From Kiritimatiellia bacterium (GTDB taxonomy: Bacteria; Verrucomicrobiota; Kiritimatiellia; SLAD01), in NCBI GenBank assembly GCA_007128275.1, contig SKXR01000245.1, positions 1-14,044 on the forward strand: a DNA stretch of 14,044 nucleotides. Reading direction: 5' to 3'. Under the pieces are notes generated by a model. That model had not been told where the DNA came from. It saw only the letters and a list, made by a program, of their open reading frames with translations, and made no database searches. Positions 1 to 7,592 of this stretch are shown here, piece by piece (positions within the stretch are counted from its first letter, which is position 1; the number at the start of each line of letters is the position of its first letter). A program made the position numbers and the translations under genes.

Positions 1-845
1 AGATCCGCACCACGCATATGGTGTCGGATGTGTTTTCCGGCCATTACCACAGCGTGTTCAAAGGGCAAGGCATGGAATTCCACGAGGTGCGCGAATATGT
101 GCCGGGCGACGACATCCGCGCAATCGATTGGAATGTGACCGCCCGCATGGGCCATCCTTTTATCAAGAAATATATCGAAGAACGCGAATTAACCGTAATG
201 CTGCTGGTGGACATCAGCGCGTCCCACGATTTCGGAAGCACCCCCCAATTAAAGAAGGATCTGGCCGCGGAGCTGGCGGCGGTCCTGGCGTTTTCGGCCA
301 TTCAAAACAATGATCGCGTCGGCCTGATCCTCTTTACCGATGAGGTGGAACATTACATTGTGCCGCGTAAAGGCGTCTCCCATGTGTTGCGCGTGATTCG
401 CGATGTGCTCTATTTCGAACCGCGCAAGCACGGGACCCAACTCAAACCCGCCCTCGATTTTCTGAATCACGTGTCACCGCGACGCGCGGTGGCGTTTCTG
501 ATCAGCGACTTCATTTTTGACGAGCCGCTGAAGAAGCCGTTGACCATCACGGCGCGACGCCATGATCTGGTTTCCGTGCTGGTGGGCGATAAACGAGAGC
601 GGGTCTGGCCGCGCGCCGGCTTGATTGAATGGGAAGACGCGGAAACGAGGCGCCGGCATCTGGTCGACACTTCGGACCGGCGCACGCTGCATCGCCTTGC
701 CACCACGCAAGCCGCGCGGCGGCGCGACACGCTGGACACCTTGCGGAAAAGCGGGATCGACACGATCGAGGTGTTCGCCGGCGAGGAGTACGACAAGGCG
801 CTGATGCGCTTCTTCCGGATGCGCGAACAAAGGATGAGAACCTGA
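1..845 (+). CDS. DUF58 domain protein, 5' end outside window
   Basis: About 280 residues are visible in the frame whose first full codon is at position 3; the reading frame is open to the window edge. The ATG at 18 is therefore probably internal, since DUF58 proteins have further residues before the Val-x-Asp-Val-Phe-Ser-Gly segment seen here. Family hallmarks are present in order: a GMEF-x-EVREY segment, then PGDDIRAIDWNVTAR, then a vWA-like strand ending LLVDISAS. DUF58 proteins are cytoplasmic partners of MoxR AAA ATPases and are usually encoded just after moxR and before bat genes, as here. The stop codon (843-845) shares one base with the ATG of the next gene (TGATG), implying translational coupling. 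The biochemical role of the family is not well defined. The family call is firm; the true start is unseen. Confidence 0.93.
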   Translation, partial: IRTTHMVSDVFSGHYHSVFKGQGMEFHEVREYVPGDDIRAIDWNVTARMGHPFIKKYIEERELTVMLLVDISASHDFGSTPQLKKDLAAELAAVLAFSAIQNNDRVGLILFTDEVEHYIVPRKGVSHVLRVIRDVLYFEPRKHGTQLKPALDFLNHVSPRRAVAFLISDFIFDEPLKKPLTITARRHDLVSVLVGDKRERVWPRAGLIEWEDAETRRRHLVDTSDRRTLHRLATTQAARRRDTLDTLRKSGIDTIEVFAGEEYDKALMRFFRMREQRMRT

Positions 846-1810
846 TGAAATGCCGCATGCCGAATGGCGAAGGGCGAAGGGCGCTGGCGCTGGCATGTCT
901 GTTGAGCGTGACGGCCTGTCAGCGCGCGGAAGAACCGGCACCGGCCACGAACGACGAGTATGCGATTACGGTTACGCTAAGCACAAATCGTATCCTGATC
1001 GGCGACCTGGTCCACGCGCGGGTGGACACGACGCATCCCGTGGGTACGCGCGTGGAATTGCCCGATCCGGCCGGGACGGAGGCGATGGTTGTGCGTCAAC
1101 GGCGAACGGCGTCCCGCCCCGTGGACGAAGAGCGCGTACGGACGACGCACCACTATACCCTGACCTCCTTCCAACTGGGCGCCCATCCCGTCGCCACCGG
1201 CGAGGTGCGCTTCGTCTCCACCGAAACCGATCCGGTGATGCGCGAGTATCCCGAAACGGTGTTGGACGTGGTATCCGCGCTCGACGACGACACGGTTGAA
1301 CCGAGTCCGATCAAACCCGTTTTGGAATGGCCGGGCCGCTTCCCGCGATGGGTGCCCGTTATGATCGGCATCGGACTGCTGGCTTTGGCCATCGGGCTGC
1401 TCGTCGCCCGCGTCCTGAGCAAACCGCGCACGATACTCCATCAGGCCCCGCCCCGCCCCGCGCACGAGACGGCGTTGAACGCCTTGCGCATGCTGCTGGG
1501 CAAGCGCTACATCGAATCCGGCCAGGTCGACCCGTTCTATACGGAATTGTCTTTGATTGTCCGGCGATACCTGGAAGACCGCTTTCACCTGCGCGCGCCG
1601 GAATCAACGACGGAAGAATTCATCCGCGACGCCGCGAATGCGCGCGTGTTGACGGCGGACCATCAAGCGCTTGTCCGCGATTTTCTGGAACAGAGCGACC
1701 TGGTGAAATTTGCCCGGTACCGCCCCGGCCCCGGCGACATGCAGGAAGCGTACGCGTCGGCGGAACGTTTGATCCGGGAAACAACGGAAGAAAGGAAGGA
1801 GCCCGCATGA
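845..1810 (+). CDS. Bat-operon lipoprotein with TM helix and BatD-like cytoplasmic tail
   Basis: This is a 321-residue protein. It starts at the ATG overlapping the DUF58 stop. Residues 1-24 look like a lipoprotein signal with lipobox V-T-A-C and acceptor Cys25. Residues about 36-150 look like a beta-rich periplasmic domain. A membrane helix lies at about 170-191, followed by a basic Lys/Arg loop and a helical tail (about 205-315) containing FYTELSLIVRRYLEDRF. The same pattern (FY..L....Y..DR..L...T.E) recurs in the BatD tail in this window. The position between DUF58 and batA matches the DUF4381-like genes commonly found in such operons. It probably acts as an accessory membrane subunit of the Bat assembly; this is inferred from context. 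A lipid anchor together with a downstream helix is somewhat unusual. Part of the signal peptide (residues 6-12) is encoded by a heptamer repeat. Confidence 0.8.
   Translation: MKCRMPNGEGRRALALACLLSVTACQRAEEPAPATNDEYAITVTLSTNRILIGDLVHARVDTTHPVGTRVELPDPAGTEAMVVRQRRTASRPVDEERVRTTHHYTLTSFQLGAHPVATGEVRFVSTETDPVMREYPETVLDVVSALDDDTVEPSPIKPVLEWPGRFPRWVPVMIGIGLLALAIGLLVARVLSKPRTILHQAPPRPAHETALNALRMLLGKRYIESGQVDPFYTELSLIVRRYLEDRFHLRAPESTTEEFIRDAANARVLTADHQALVRDFLEQSDLVKFARYRPGPGDMQEAYASAERLIRETTEERKEPA
861..881 (+). repeat. Three 7-base tandem units inside a signal-peptide coding region
   Basis: The units CGAATGG, CGAAGGG and CGAAGGG stand head to tail, in the codons for residues 6-12 of the lipoprotein. 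Twenty-one bases is a multiple of three, so the array keeps the frame. It is followed by two CGCTGG hexamers. It resembles the period-7 arrays at 8796, 10463 and 10524, which also carry CGA once per unit. With only three units, chance similarity is possible. Confidence 0.5.
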
Positions 1811-1902
1811 TGGCCGGCGCCTTCCATACTACCTTTCGCGGTCCTTGCTCGCTGTCCACGGCGCGCGGCTTCCCGGCAACTCTTCCTGGAGACCGGACAT
1901 GA
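1807..1902 (+). CDS. Possible 31-codon coupling ORF between lipoprotein gene and batA
   Basis: An SD sequence AAGGAG (1796-1801) stands five bases before the ATG at 1807 and eight before a second in-frame ATG at 1810. This ATG overlaps the upstream TGA. The ORF runs 31 codons and its TGA (1900-1902) overlaps the batA ATG (1899-1901) as ATGA. The predicted peptide shows no helix, signal or motif that I recognise. Its likely role, if real, is to carry ribosomes across the 88-base gap to batA rather than to yield a functional peptide. It could equally be chance or a remnant of a longer batA start. Support comes only from the SD and overlap geometry. Confidence 0.25.
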   Translation: MMAGAFHTTFRGPCSLSTARGFPATLPGDRT

Positions 1903-2894
1903 CGTTGCTCCATCCATGGCTGTTACTCCTGTTGCTGCTCGTCCCCGCACTACTCTGGCTCCGATACGCGGCCCGCCGGAAAACGGCGCTGCGTTTCAGC
2001 GACGGCCGCGTCCTTCGCGGGCTTCCCTCTTCGTGGGTAACGTATGCGCGCCATCTGCTCCCGGTCCTTTACGCCGCCGGCCTGATCCTCTTGATCATCG
2101 CGCTGGCCCGCCCGCAGAAGGGCCTGGACGAAAGCCGGGTCACCAAGGACGCCATTGATATCGTGTTGCTGATCGACGTCTCTTCGTCGATGTTGGCCGA
2201 AGACTTTTTCATCGAAGGCCGCCGGGTTAATCGCATGGAAGTATGCCTGCAAGCCGCTAAACAATTTATTCAGCGGCGCCGCGACGACCGCATCTCCGTG
2301 ATCGCTTTTGCGGGAGTCCCGTACGTGATGGCTCCGTTGACGTTTGATCACGGCTGGCTCCTGCAACAAGTGGGCCGGATCGAAATTGCCATGGTCCAGG
2401 ACGGCACCGCCATCGGCTCGGCCATTGCGTCGGGGCTAAACCGCCTGCGGGACAGCGACGCGGACAGCAAGGTGATCATCCTGCTCACGGACGGCGTGAA
2501 CAATGCAGGAACGATCTTGCCGGACAACGCCGCGCGAGCCGCCGCGGCGCTCGACGTGCGCGTGCATGCCATTGGCGTGGGCACACAGACACATGCCCCG
2601 TTTCCCGTCCGCGATCCGTTCGGCGGACAGCGCTATGTGCAGCAACTCGCCGTGTTCGACGAAGCGCAGTTGAAACGCATCGCGGACACCACGGGCGGCC
2701 AGTATTTCCACGCGGACGACACCGAGGCGCTGGGACGCATCTACGCGGCGATCGACGAGCTGGAACGAACGGAGATCGAAGTCGAAGAGTACACCCGCTA
2801 CGAGGAATATTTCCTACCATTCCTGCTATGGTCCATCGGCCTGCTGGTTCTGGAACGTGTGCTGGCGTTTGCGCGACTGGGGAGGTGGCCGTGA
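1899..2894 (+). CDS. batA: BatA-like vWA-domain membrane protein
   Basis: A 331-residue protein with the classic BatA layout. It has an N-terminal Leu-rich membrane helix (about 7-21), a second helix (about 53-69) ending in the family motif ALARPQ, a von Willebrand A domain, and a C-terminal helix (FLPFLLWSIGLLVLERV). The metal-ion-dependent adhesion site is intact: D93-x-S95-x-S97, the Thr of a QDGTAIG segment and the Asp of LLTDG. The vWA domain should bind a divalent metal and mediate protein-protein contacts within the envelope Bat complex. The start chosen has GGAG (1888-1891) seven bases upstream and puts the first helix at the N terminus. An in-frame TTG at 1845 would add 18 residues and is less likely. 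The end overlaps the batB start (GTGATG). Bat genes were named for aerotolerance in Bacteroides, but the molecular role remains uncertain. Confidence 0.92.
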   Translation: MTLLHPWLLLLLLLVPALLWLRYAARRKTALRFSDGRVLRGLPSSWVTYARHLLPVLYAAGLILLIIALARPQKGLDESRVTKDAIDIVLLIDVSSSMLAEDFFIEGRRVNRMEVCLQAAKQFIQRRRDDRISVIAFAGVPYVMAPLTFDHGWLLQQVGRIEIAMVQDGTAIGSAIASGLNRLRDSDADSKVIILLTDGVNNAGTILPDNAARAAAALDVRVHAIGVGTQTHAPFPVRDPFGGQRYVQQLAVFDEAQLKRIADTTGGQYFHADDTEALGRIYAAIDELERTEIEVEEYTRYEEYFLPFLLWSIGLLVLERVLAFARLGRWP

Positions 2895-4711
2895 TGCAAT
2901 GGGGCGCCCCACACTTTCTGCATCTCCTCTGGGCCGCCCCCGTGCTGGTCCTGCTGCTGTACGGACTGATGCGACGCCGCGAACAGCGTTTACGGGAGAT
3001 CATGGACGAGCAGGTGCTGAACACGCTGCTGCCGCCCAGTCGCCGGAAACGACGCGCCTGGCAACTGGCGCTTTGGTTGATCGCCCTGACCCTGTGCGTG
3101 CTGGCGCTCGCGCGACCGCAGTGGGGCGAGAAATGGATCGAAGTGCGGCATATGGGATTAGACATCATCGTGGTGATCGACACCTCCAACAGCATGCGCG
3201 CCGAGGACATCCGGCCCAACCGGCTCGAACGCGCGAAATTCGGCGTTCGCGATCTCGTCGGCCGGTTGCGCGGCGATCGCATCGGCCTGATCCCGTTTGC
3301 CGGCGACAGCTACCTGTATTGCCCGCTCACCGCCGATTACGGCGCCTTCCTGATGATGCTCGACGACATCCATCCCGGCATCGTCCAGCGCGGCGGAACG
3401 GCGATTGAACAGGCGCTGCGCAAAGCCGTCCAATCCTTTGACGACCATGTCTTGGCCGATCGGGTCATCGTGCTGATAACGGACGGCGAAGACTACGAAG
3501 GAAATCCGCTGACCGTTATCGATGAGATGCGACAACGAAATATCCGGCTTTTCGCCGTGGGCGTAGGATCGCCGGAAGGCGACCTGATCCCCATGACCGA
3601 CGAGCAGGGGCGCATCACCTTCTTGCGAGATCGCGAAGGAAACATCGTGCGAACCGCATTGCAGGAGGAGGTGCTGGAACGGCTGGCCACGCGGACCGGC
3701 GGCATGTACGTGCGCGCCACGCCCGGCGATTTCGGGTTGGAGCGCATCTACGAACAGGGGATCGCCCCCCTGCAACGCGATATGTTGGAAACGGAGATGA
3801 TCCGGGCGCATGAAGACCGTTTCGCCTGGTTCCTGGGCGCGGCGCTCTTGTTGTTGCTTGTGGAGGCCGTCATGACGGACGGGACACGTAGAAACGGATC
3901 GAGGATCCCGAAACCCATATATGTGCTGCTCCTCTTGGCGATACCCTTCCCGGCCAATGCCGACGCCCCCCGCTCGGCCATGCGCGAAGGGCTTCGCGAT
4001 TACCGGGAAGAACGCTTTCAGGAAGCGGCGGAATCGTTTCGCGAAGCGGCGGAACAGGCCGCGGACGCCCAACTCGATCCGGCGCGAGCGCTGCATAATC
4101 GCGCCAACGCCCTGTACCGACAAGGTCGTTACGAGGAGGCTGCGGCGACCTATCAGGAGGCCTTGCGCTCAACCGATCTGGACGTGCAGCAATCCGCGCA
4201 TTTCAATCGAGGAAACGCCCTGCTGACGCTTGCGCACACACTCGCCGAAGAACAAGAACTGGACACGGCCAAGGCGATGACCGAACGGGCGCTGGACAGT
4301 TATCGCAATGCGCTCCTCCTGCAACCTGGCGATCGCGATGCCAAAATCAACTATGAACTGGCGGACCGGTTCCGGGAAGAACTCGAGATGCGGCTCGCCC
4401 AACAGCCGCCGTCGCCCGAACCGCAACCGGGCGACGACCCCGAACAGGAAGCGCCCGACGACGCACCGCCCCCACCGGCGCCCGATGACGAGCCGGAAGA
4501 GGAACCGGAACCCGACGCCCCGCACCCGGACGACACGGGACCGCCTCCGACCGAGGCCGTCCCCGACCAAATCACGCCGGACACGATGGAGGAAATGACA
4601 CCGGAAGAAGCTATGCTATTATTGGAAGCAATGCGCGACGAAGAACAGGAAACGCGCGACCAAATGCGGTTGCGGCTGGGTGATCCGGCGGAAGTGGAAA
4701 AGGATTGGTAA
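2894..4711 (+). CDS. batB: BatB-BatC fusion: vWA domain plus TPR and Pro/acidic tail
   Basis: A 605-residue protein. Residues 1-326 are BatB: helices at about 8-25 and 57-73, the ALARPQ motif, a vWA domain with D96-x-S98-x-S100 and a later LITDGED, and a membrane helix at about 312-326. From Met327 the sequence looks like a separate BatC: a basic N region, a hydrophobic stretch (about 342-353), an A-N-A cleavage-type site, TPR-like repeats (about 361-500), a Pro/Glu/Asp-rich linker (about 504-560) and a short C-terminal segment ending KDW, as in BatC-type proteins. Such vWA-TPR fusions also occur in gammaproteobacteria, so the fusion itself is known. GGAGGT (2881-2886) stands seven bases before the ATG. 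The TPR part probably scaffolds partners in the periplasm while the vWA part contacts BatA. See the internal start at 3872. Confidence 0.92.
   Translation: MQWGAPHFLHLLWAAPVLVLLLYGLMRRREQRLREIMDEQVLNTLLPPSRRKRRAWQLALWLIALTLCVLALARPQWGEKWIEVRHMGLDIIVVIDTSNSMRAEDIRPNRLERAKFGVRDLVGRLRGDRIGLIPFAGDSYLYCPLTADYGAFLMMLDDIHPGIVQRGGTAIEQALRKAVQSFDDHVLADRVIVLITDGEDYEGNPLTVIDEMRQRNIRLFAVGVGSPEGDLIPMTDEQGRITFLRDREGNIVRTALQEEVLERLATRTGGMYVRATPGDFGLERIYEQGIAPLQRDMLETEMIRAHEDRFAWFLGAALLLLLVEAVMTDGTRRNGSRIPKPIYVLLLLAIPFPANADAPRSAMREGLRDYREERFQEAAESFREAAEQAADAQLDPARALHNRANALYRQGRYEEAAATYQEALRSTDLDVQQSAHFNRGNALLTLAHTLAEEQELDTAKAMTERALDSYRNALLLQPGDRDAKINYELADRFREELEMRLAQQPPSPEPQPGDDPEQEAPDDAPPPPAPDDEPEEEPEPDAPHPDDTGPPPTEAVPDQITPDTMEEMTPEEAMLLLEAMRDEEQETRDQMRLRLGDPAEVEKDW
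3861..3874 (+). promoter_or_regulatory. Internal SD and in-frame ATG at the BatB/BatC boundary
   Basis: TGGAGG (3861-3866) is followed by five bases and an in-frame ATG (3872-3874), codon 327 of the batBC ORF. The downstream residues look like a Sec signal peptide: Arg/Lys-rich start, short hydrophobic core, then A-N-A. Initiation here would give a 279-residue exported BatC (TPR) protein in addition to the fusion. The local bases ATGA match the overlap junctions used elsewhere in this operon, except that the upstream frame reads through. This is inference from sequence; leaky or coupled internal initiation has not been shown. Confidence 0.45.
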
Positions 4712-4733
4712 GCACGGAGCGCAGAAGGAAACG

Positions 4734-4766
4734 ATGGAAGGCATGAATTCGGACATCACAGGATGA
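4734..4766 (+). CDS. Possible 10-codon coupling ORF ahead of batD
   Basis: AAGGA (4725-4729) lies four bases before the ATG at 4734; a second in-frame ATG is at 4743. The ten-codon frame encodes Met-Glu-Gly-Met-Asn-Ser-Asp-Ile-Thr-Gly and its TGA (4764-4766) overlaps the batD ATG (4763-4765) as ATGA. batD has only a weak SD of its own (GGA at 4751-4753). The mini-ORF would span the 51-base gap after batBC and could couple batD translation to upstream ribosomes. It could be chance; the parallel at 1807-1902 is the main reason to list it. Confidence 0.22.
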   Translation: MEGMNSDITG

Positions 4767-6613
4767 AGTCGATTCGCATATCGCCACGAGATTGCGCGCG
4801 CCGGACGTTTACCGTCCAGGCCGCGCTTGCGCTCTGCATCGGCTTCGCCGCCTTACAGGCCGTCCATGCCTTTCATGTCCGCATGGAATTGGAGCCGGCT
4901 GTTTTGGAAATAGGGGAATCCGCCGAACTCGCCATTGTCGTGCAATCCACGGATGTTCCCGGCGAGCCCGAACGGCCCAACATTCCCGGTCTACGCATCG
5001 GCGGCCCCTCGGTGGAGCATACCCTTTCGCGAACGATGATCAACGGCGTCAGCGAACATCGGCGCTTCACCACCTATCGCTACACCATCATCCCCCTGCA
5101 ACCGGGCGAATACACGATCGGTCCGCTTTCATACACACACAACGAGGAAACCGTCGAACTCCCCGCGAAAACCCTGCGGGTCGCTTCACCGGGAGACGCC
5201 GCCGGGACGCGCGGCGACGTCCAGGAATTATCGGACCTGGTTTTCGCGAAGCTCATCGTGAACCGGGAACAGGTCTACGTAAACGAAGCCTTCACGCTGA
5301 CCATTGCCATCTATTCGCGCGGCTTGAATTTGGGGCGCGATGTATCCCTGATGAACATGCCGGACACGGGCATCTCGACCCAACCGTTTCAGGAATTGCG
5401 GTCCGCCCGGGAGATCGTGGATAATCATGTGTACGATGTGCGTCGCTACCAGACACAGATCCGACCCGTCACCGCAGGCACCATCCGTTTCGCGCCGGAA
5501 CTGCGCATACAGATCCTGGTCCCCCGCGACGAACGCCGGGGACGCAGCCTTTTCGACGATCCGTTTTTCCGCGGCATGATGTCCAACATGGAAGCCCACC
5601 CCTTCGATCTTGCGCTGGCTCCCCTGGAGGTCGCGGTGCGGCCCCTCCCGGATGCCGACCGGCCCGACACATTCACCGGCGGCGTGGGCGCGTTCGAGTT
5701 CAGCGCACAGGCGTCTCCCACGGAAGTGCGGCCCGGCGACCCGATTACGCTCTCAATGCTGATTCAAGGGGAAGGCAACATGGACGCCGTCGCGCCGCCG
5801 GGCGTGCGCGACAGCGACCGGTTTCGCGCGTATCCTCCGCGCCTGATCAACAAGGATCTGGATCGATCCCAAAGCCGCGGACGCAAACTGTACGAGCAGG
5901 TCATCATCCCGCGCACGGATGACGTCGGCGAAGTGCCGCCGCTCCACTTCACGTACTTTGATCCGAACGCGGAAGCCTATCAGACCATCACCGCCGGCCC
6001 GTTCACGCTGGTTATGCAGGAGGGAGACCCGTCCGTCTCGCGCGTCGTGCACGCCGACGACACAACCGCCGACCGTCAAACCCGCATTGTCGGGCGGGAC
6101 ATTGTCTATCTCAAACCCGCGCCTTCGCGCTGGTCGAACCTCCGCGAGGGCCCTTGGTACAGCCGCCCGACCTTTCTCGCCGTCCAGACCGCGCCGCCTT
6201 TGCTCGTGTTGGCGGTGTTCCTGTTGGCGCGACGATGGCGTGCCATGGACGGCGACGTCGCGCGCGCGCGCCGGTATCGCGCGCCGCGCAGCGCCCGGCC
6301 CGGCTTGCGCCGCGCGGAGAAGGCCGTCGCGCATGGCACGGAAGACGAATTCTACAACGGCCTGTGGGCGGCGCTCACGGCCTACTTCGGGGATCGGTTG
6401 AATCTGCCGCCCGGCTCCGTGACCGCAGAGGACGTGCTTGCCGTCATGACCCGGGGCGGCCTTGACCCGGACAATCTGGTCGCCATCGAGCGCCTGTTCG
6501 CCGCCTGCGATCAACGGCGCTTCGGGGCTGCAGCAACCGATCCGAATCAGCGGCATGAATTGCTGAACGAGTTCCGACGCCTCTTGAAAGTCTGTGAGAA
6601 GGTGGACGTATGA
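4763..6613 (+). CDS. batD: BatD-like envelope protein
   Basis: A 616-residue protein with a Sec signal peptide (residues 1-36, cleavage after A-V-H-A) and a long beta-sandwich-rich periplasmic region (about 37-455). This includes the ELAIVVQST, EYTIGPLSY and VNEAFTLTI type segments that BatD proteins share. One membrane helix lies at about 471-489, followed by a very Arg-rich stretch and a helical cytoplasmic tail to the end. That tail resembles the tail of the lipoprotein at 845-1810. Size and layout match BatD of Bat operons. It probably links periplasmic BatA/BatB-type subunits to the cytoplasmic face. The start is set by the signal peptide; its SD is weak and a mini-ORF may supply coupling. 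The stop overlaps the batE ATG (ATGA). The region at 6258-6271 is an alternating CG run within coding sequence. Confidence 0.88.
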   Translation: MKSIRISPRDCARRTFTVQAALALCIGFAALQAVHAFHVRMELEPAVLEIGESAELAIVVQSTDVPGEPERPNIPGLRIGGPSVEHTLSRTMINGVSEHRRFTTYRYTIIPLQPGEYTIGPLSYTHNEETVELPAKTLRVASPGDAAGTRGDVQELSDLVFAKLIVNREQVYVNEAFTLTIAIYSRGLNLGRDVSLMNMPDTGISTQPFQELRSAREIVDNHVYDVRRYQTQIRPVTAGTIRFAPELRIQILVPRDERRGRSLFDDPFFRGMMSNMEAHPFDLALAPLEVAVRPLPDADRPDTFTGGVGAFEFSAQASPTEVRPGDPITLSMLIQGEGNMDAVAPPGVRDSDRFRAYPPRLINKDLDRSQSRGRKLYEQVIIPRTDDVGEVPPLHFTYFDPNAEAYQTITAGPFTLVMQEGDPSVSRVVHADDTTADRQTRIVGRDIVYLKPAPSRWSNLREGPWYSRPTFLAVQTAPPLLVLAVFLLARRWRAMDGDVARARRYRAPRSARPGLRRAEKAVAHGTEDEFYNGLWAALTAYFGDRLNLPPGSVTAEDVLAVMTRGGLDPDNLVAIERLFAACDQRRFGAAATDPNQRHELLNEFRRLLKVCEKVDV

Positions 6614-7386
6614 ACCGGTACTTGCGCCTAGGCCTGTTCCTGATGATATGCGCCGTCGCCGCATCGGCCGTACAAGCCGATTCCTCGCCGGAGGAACGTT
6701 TTTCGAATGCGGGCCGGGCGTATGATGCCGAGCAATACCCCGAAGCCATCGCGCAGTATGAGCAACTCCTCGCCGACGGCTATCGCGCGCCCGAGCTGTA
6801 CTTCAATCTCGCCAACGCCTATTTTCGCGCCGGTGACGTCGGCCGGGCCGTGCTCCACTACAAGAAAGCCGAACAACTCGCGCCGCGCGATCCGCATATT
6901 CAGCATAACCTTCAGTTCGCCCTCACCCAAGCCGACGCCGCTCACGCCCCGTATCCGTGGCCGGGCCGATGGCTGCGACTGCTCAGCCTCGCTGAATGGG
7001 CGGCCGTCGCCGCCGTCGCGTGGTGGCTTGCCGCCATATACCTATGCGTGGCGCTGTGGCCGACCGGACGGCGCGGCGGAGGCATCAGCGCGTCCTTTGC
7101 CGTGCTGTTCCTGCTGATCTCGATCGCCGGAATCTACCATTGGCTAAGCCTGCGCATCCGCCCCGAAACCGTTATCGTCAAACCCGGCCAGGAAGCGCTC
7201 TTTGCTCCCCTCCAAGGAGCCACCGCGCATTTCACCCTCCCGCCGGGTTCCATCGCGCGCGTAGATTCTTTCATGGAAGACTGGTATAAAGTGAGCGTGG
7301 GTGATAAAGATGGTTGGATTCGAAGGTCTGCGGCGACGCCGGTCGCCCCATGGGATTCGAGCCGGGAGGAAGGGCCCGGTGAATAA
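6610..7386 (+). CDS. batE: BatE-like TPR and SH3 membrane protein
   Basis: A 258-residue protein starting at an ATG that overlaps the batD stop. It has a signal peptide (about 1-23, ending V-Q-A), then two to three TPR-like helix pairs (about 27-105: AGRAYDAEQYPEAIAQYEQL and LYFNLANAYFRAGDVGRAVL). Two membrane helices follow (about 130-150 and 160-180), then a C-terminal bacterial SH3-like region (about 185-248) with a WYKVSVGDKDGWI core typical of such domains. TPR, two helices and SH3 in this order match BatE, the last gene of Bat operons. TPR and SH3 parts should face the periplasm and bind partners or wall material; that is family-based inference. It is followed after only five bases by the small membrane gene. 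Confidence 0.88.
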   Translation: MNRYLRLGLFLMICAVAASAVQADSSPEERFSNAGRAYDAEQYPEAIAQYEQLLADGYRAPELYFNLANAYFRAGDVGRAVLHYKKAEQLAPRDPHIQHNLQFALTQADAAHAPYPWPGRWLRLLSLAEWAAVAAVAWWLAAIYLCVALWPTGRRGGGISASFAVLFLLISIAGIYHWLSLRIRPETVIVKPGQEALFAPLQGATAHFTLPPGSIARVDSFMEDWYKVSVGDKDGWIRRSAATPVAPWDSSREEGPGE

Positions 7387-7391
7387 AGGAC

Positions 7392-7592
7392 ATGAGCAAA
7401 AGACAACCCGCGTGGCTCTGTTGGTTGACATTCTTGATTCTATTTTTCGGCGGCCTGATGGCCTACCTGCTCTCCTTGCAGGAAGTCAATCCTGACGCGC
7501 AAATGCAAGTCAACCTGACTCTGGCGATCACCATCGTCGCCGCTGGGATATGCCTTATCTGCGTCACGGCGGATTGGTGGATGCGGCACTGA
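7392..7592 (+). CDS. Small two-helix membrane protein, family unknown
   Basis: A 66-residue protein I do not recognise. Two hydrophobic helices (about 9-29 and 40-60) are joined by a short polar loop with Asn-Pro-Asp-Ala-Gln; the N terminus is basic and the C terminus ends with Trp-Trp and Arg-His. The start at 7392 is forced: an in-frame TGA at 7380-7382 precedes it and no other start codon lies between. The AAAGGA before it is very close (about two bases), so initiation may rely on coupling to batE, which ends five bases upstream. Being last in the bat operon, it may be a membrane accessory of the complex, but nothing in its sequence proves this. Its 3' end overlaps the convergent alr gene by 29 bases. 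Confidence 0.65.
   Translation: MSKRQPAWLCWLTFLILFFGGLMAYLLSLQEVNPDAQMQVNLTLAITIVAAGICLICVTADWWMRH

Noticed and set aside
18..20. ATG at 18 as the true start of the DUF58 gene
   Set aside because: The frame is open upstream to the window edge, no SD is visible, and the family normally has more residues before this point.
1845..1898. TTG at 1845 as batA start
   Set aside because: It would put 18 polar residues before the first membrane helix; ATG 1899 has a good SD.
3158..4123. Long minus-strand ORF (321 codons) opposite batBC, and similar ones at 2485-3282 and 5753-6664
   Set aside because: They are antisense to clear bat genes, have no family motifs, and are Arg/Gly/His-rich, as expected from G+C-rich codon bias on the other strand.
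6255..6300. CG-alternating run in batD as a structural or regulatory element
   Set aside because: It lies in Arg/Ala codons of the basic juxtamembrane stretch and is explained by codon use.
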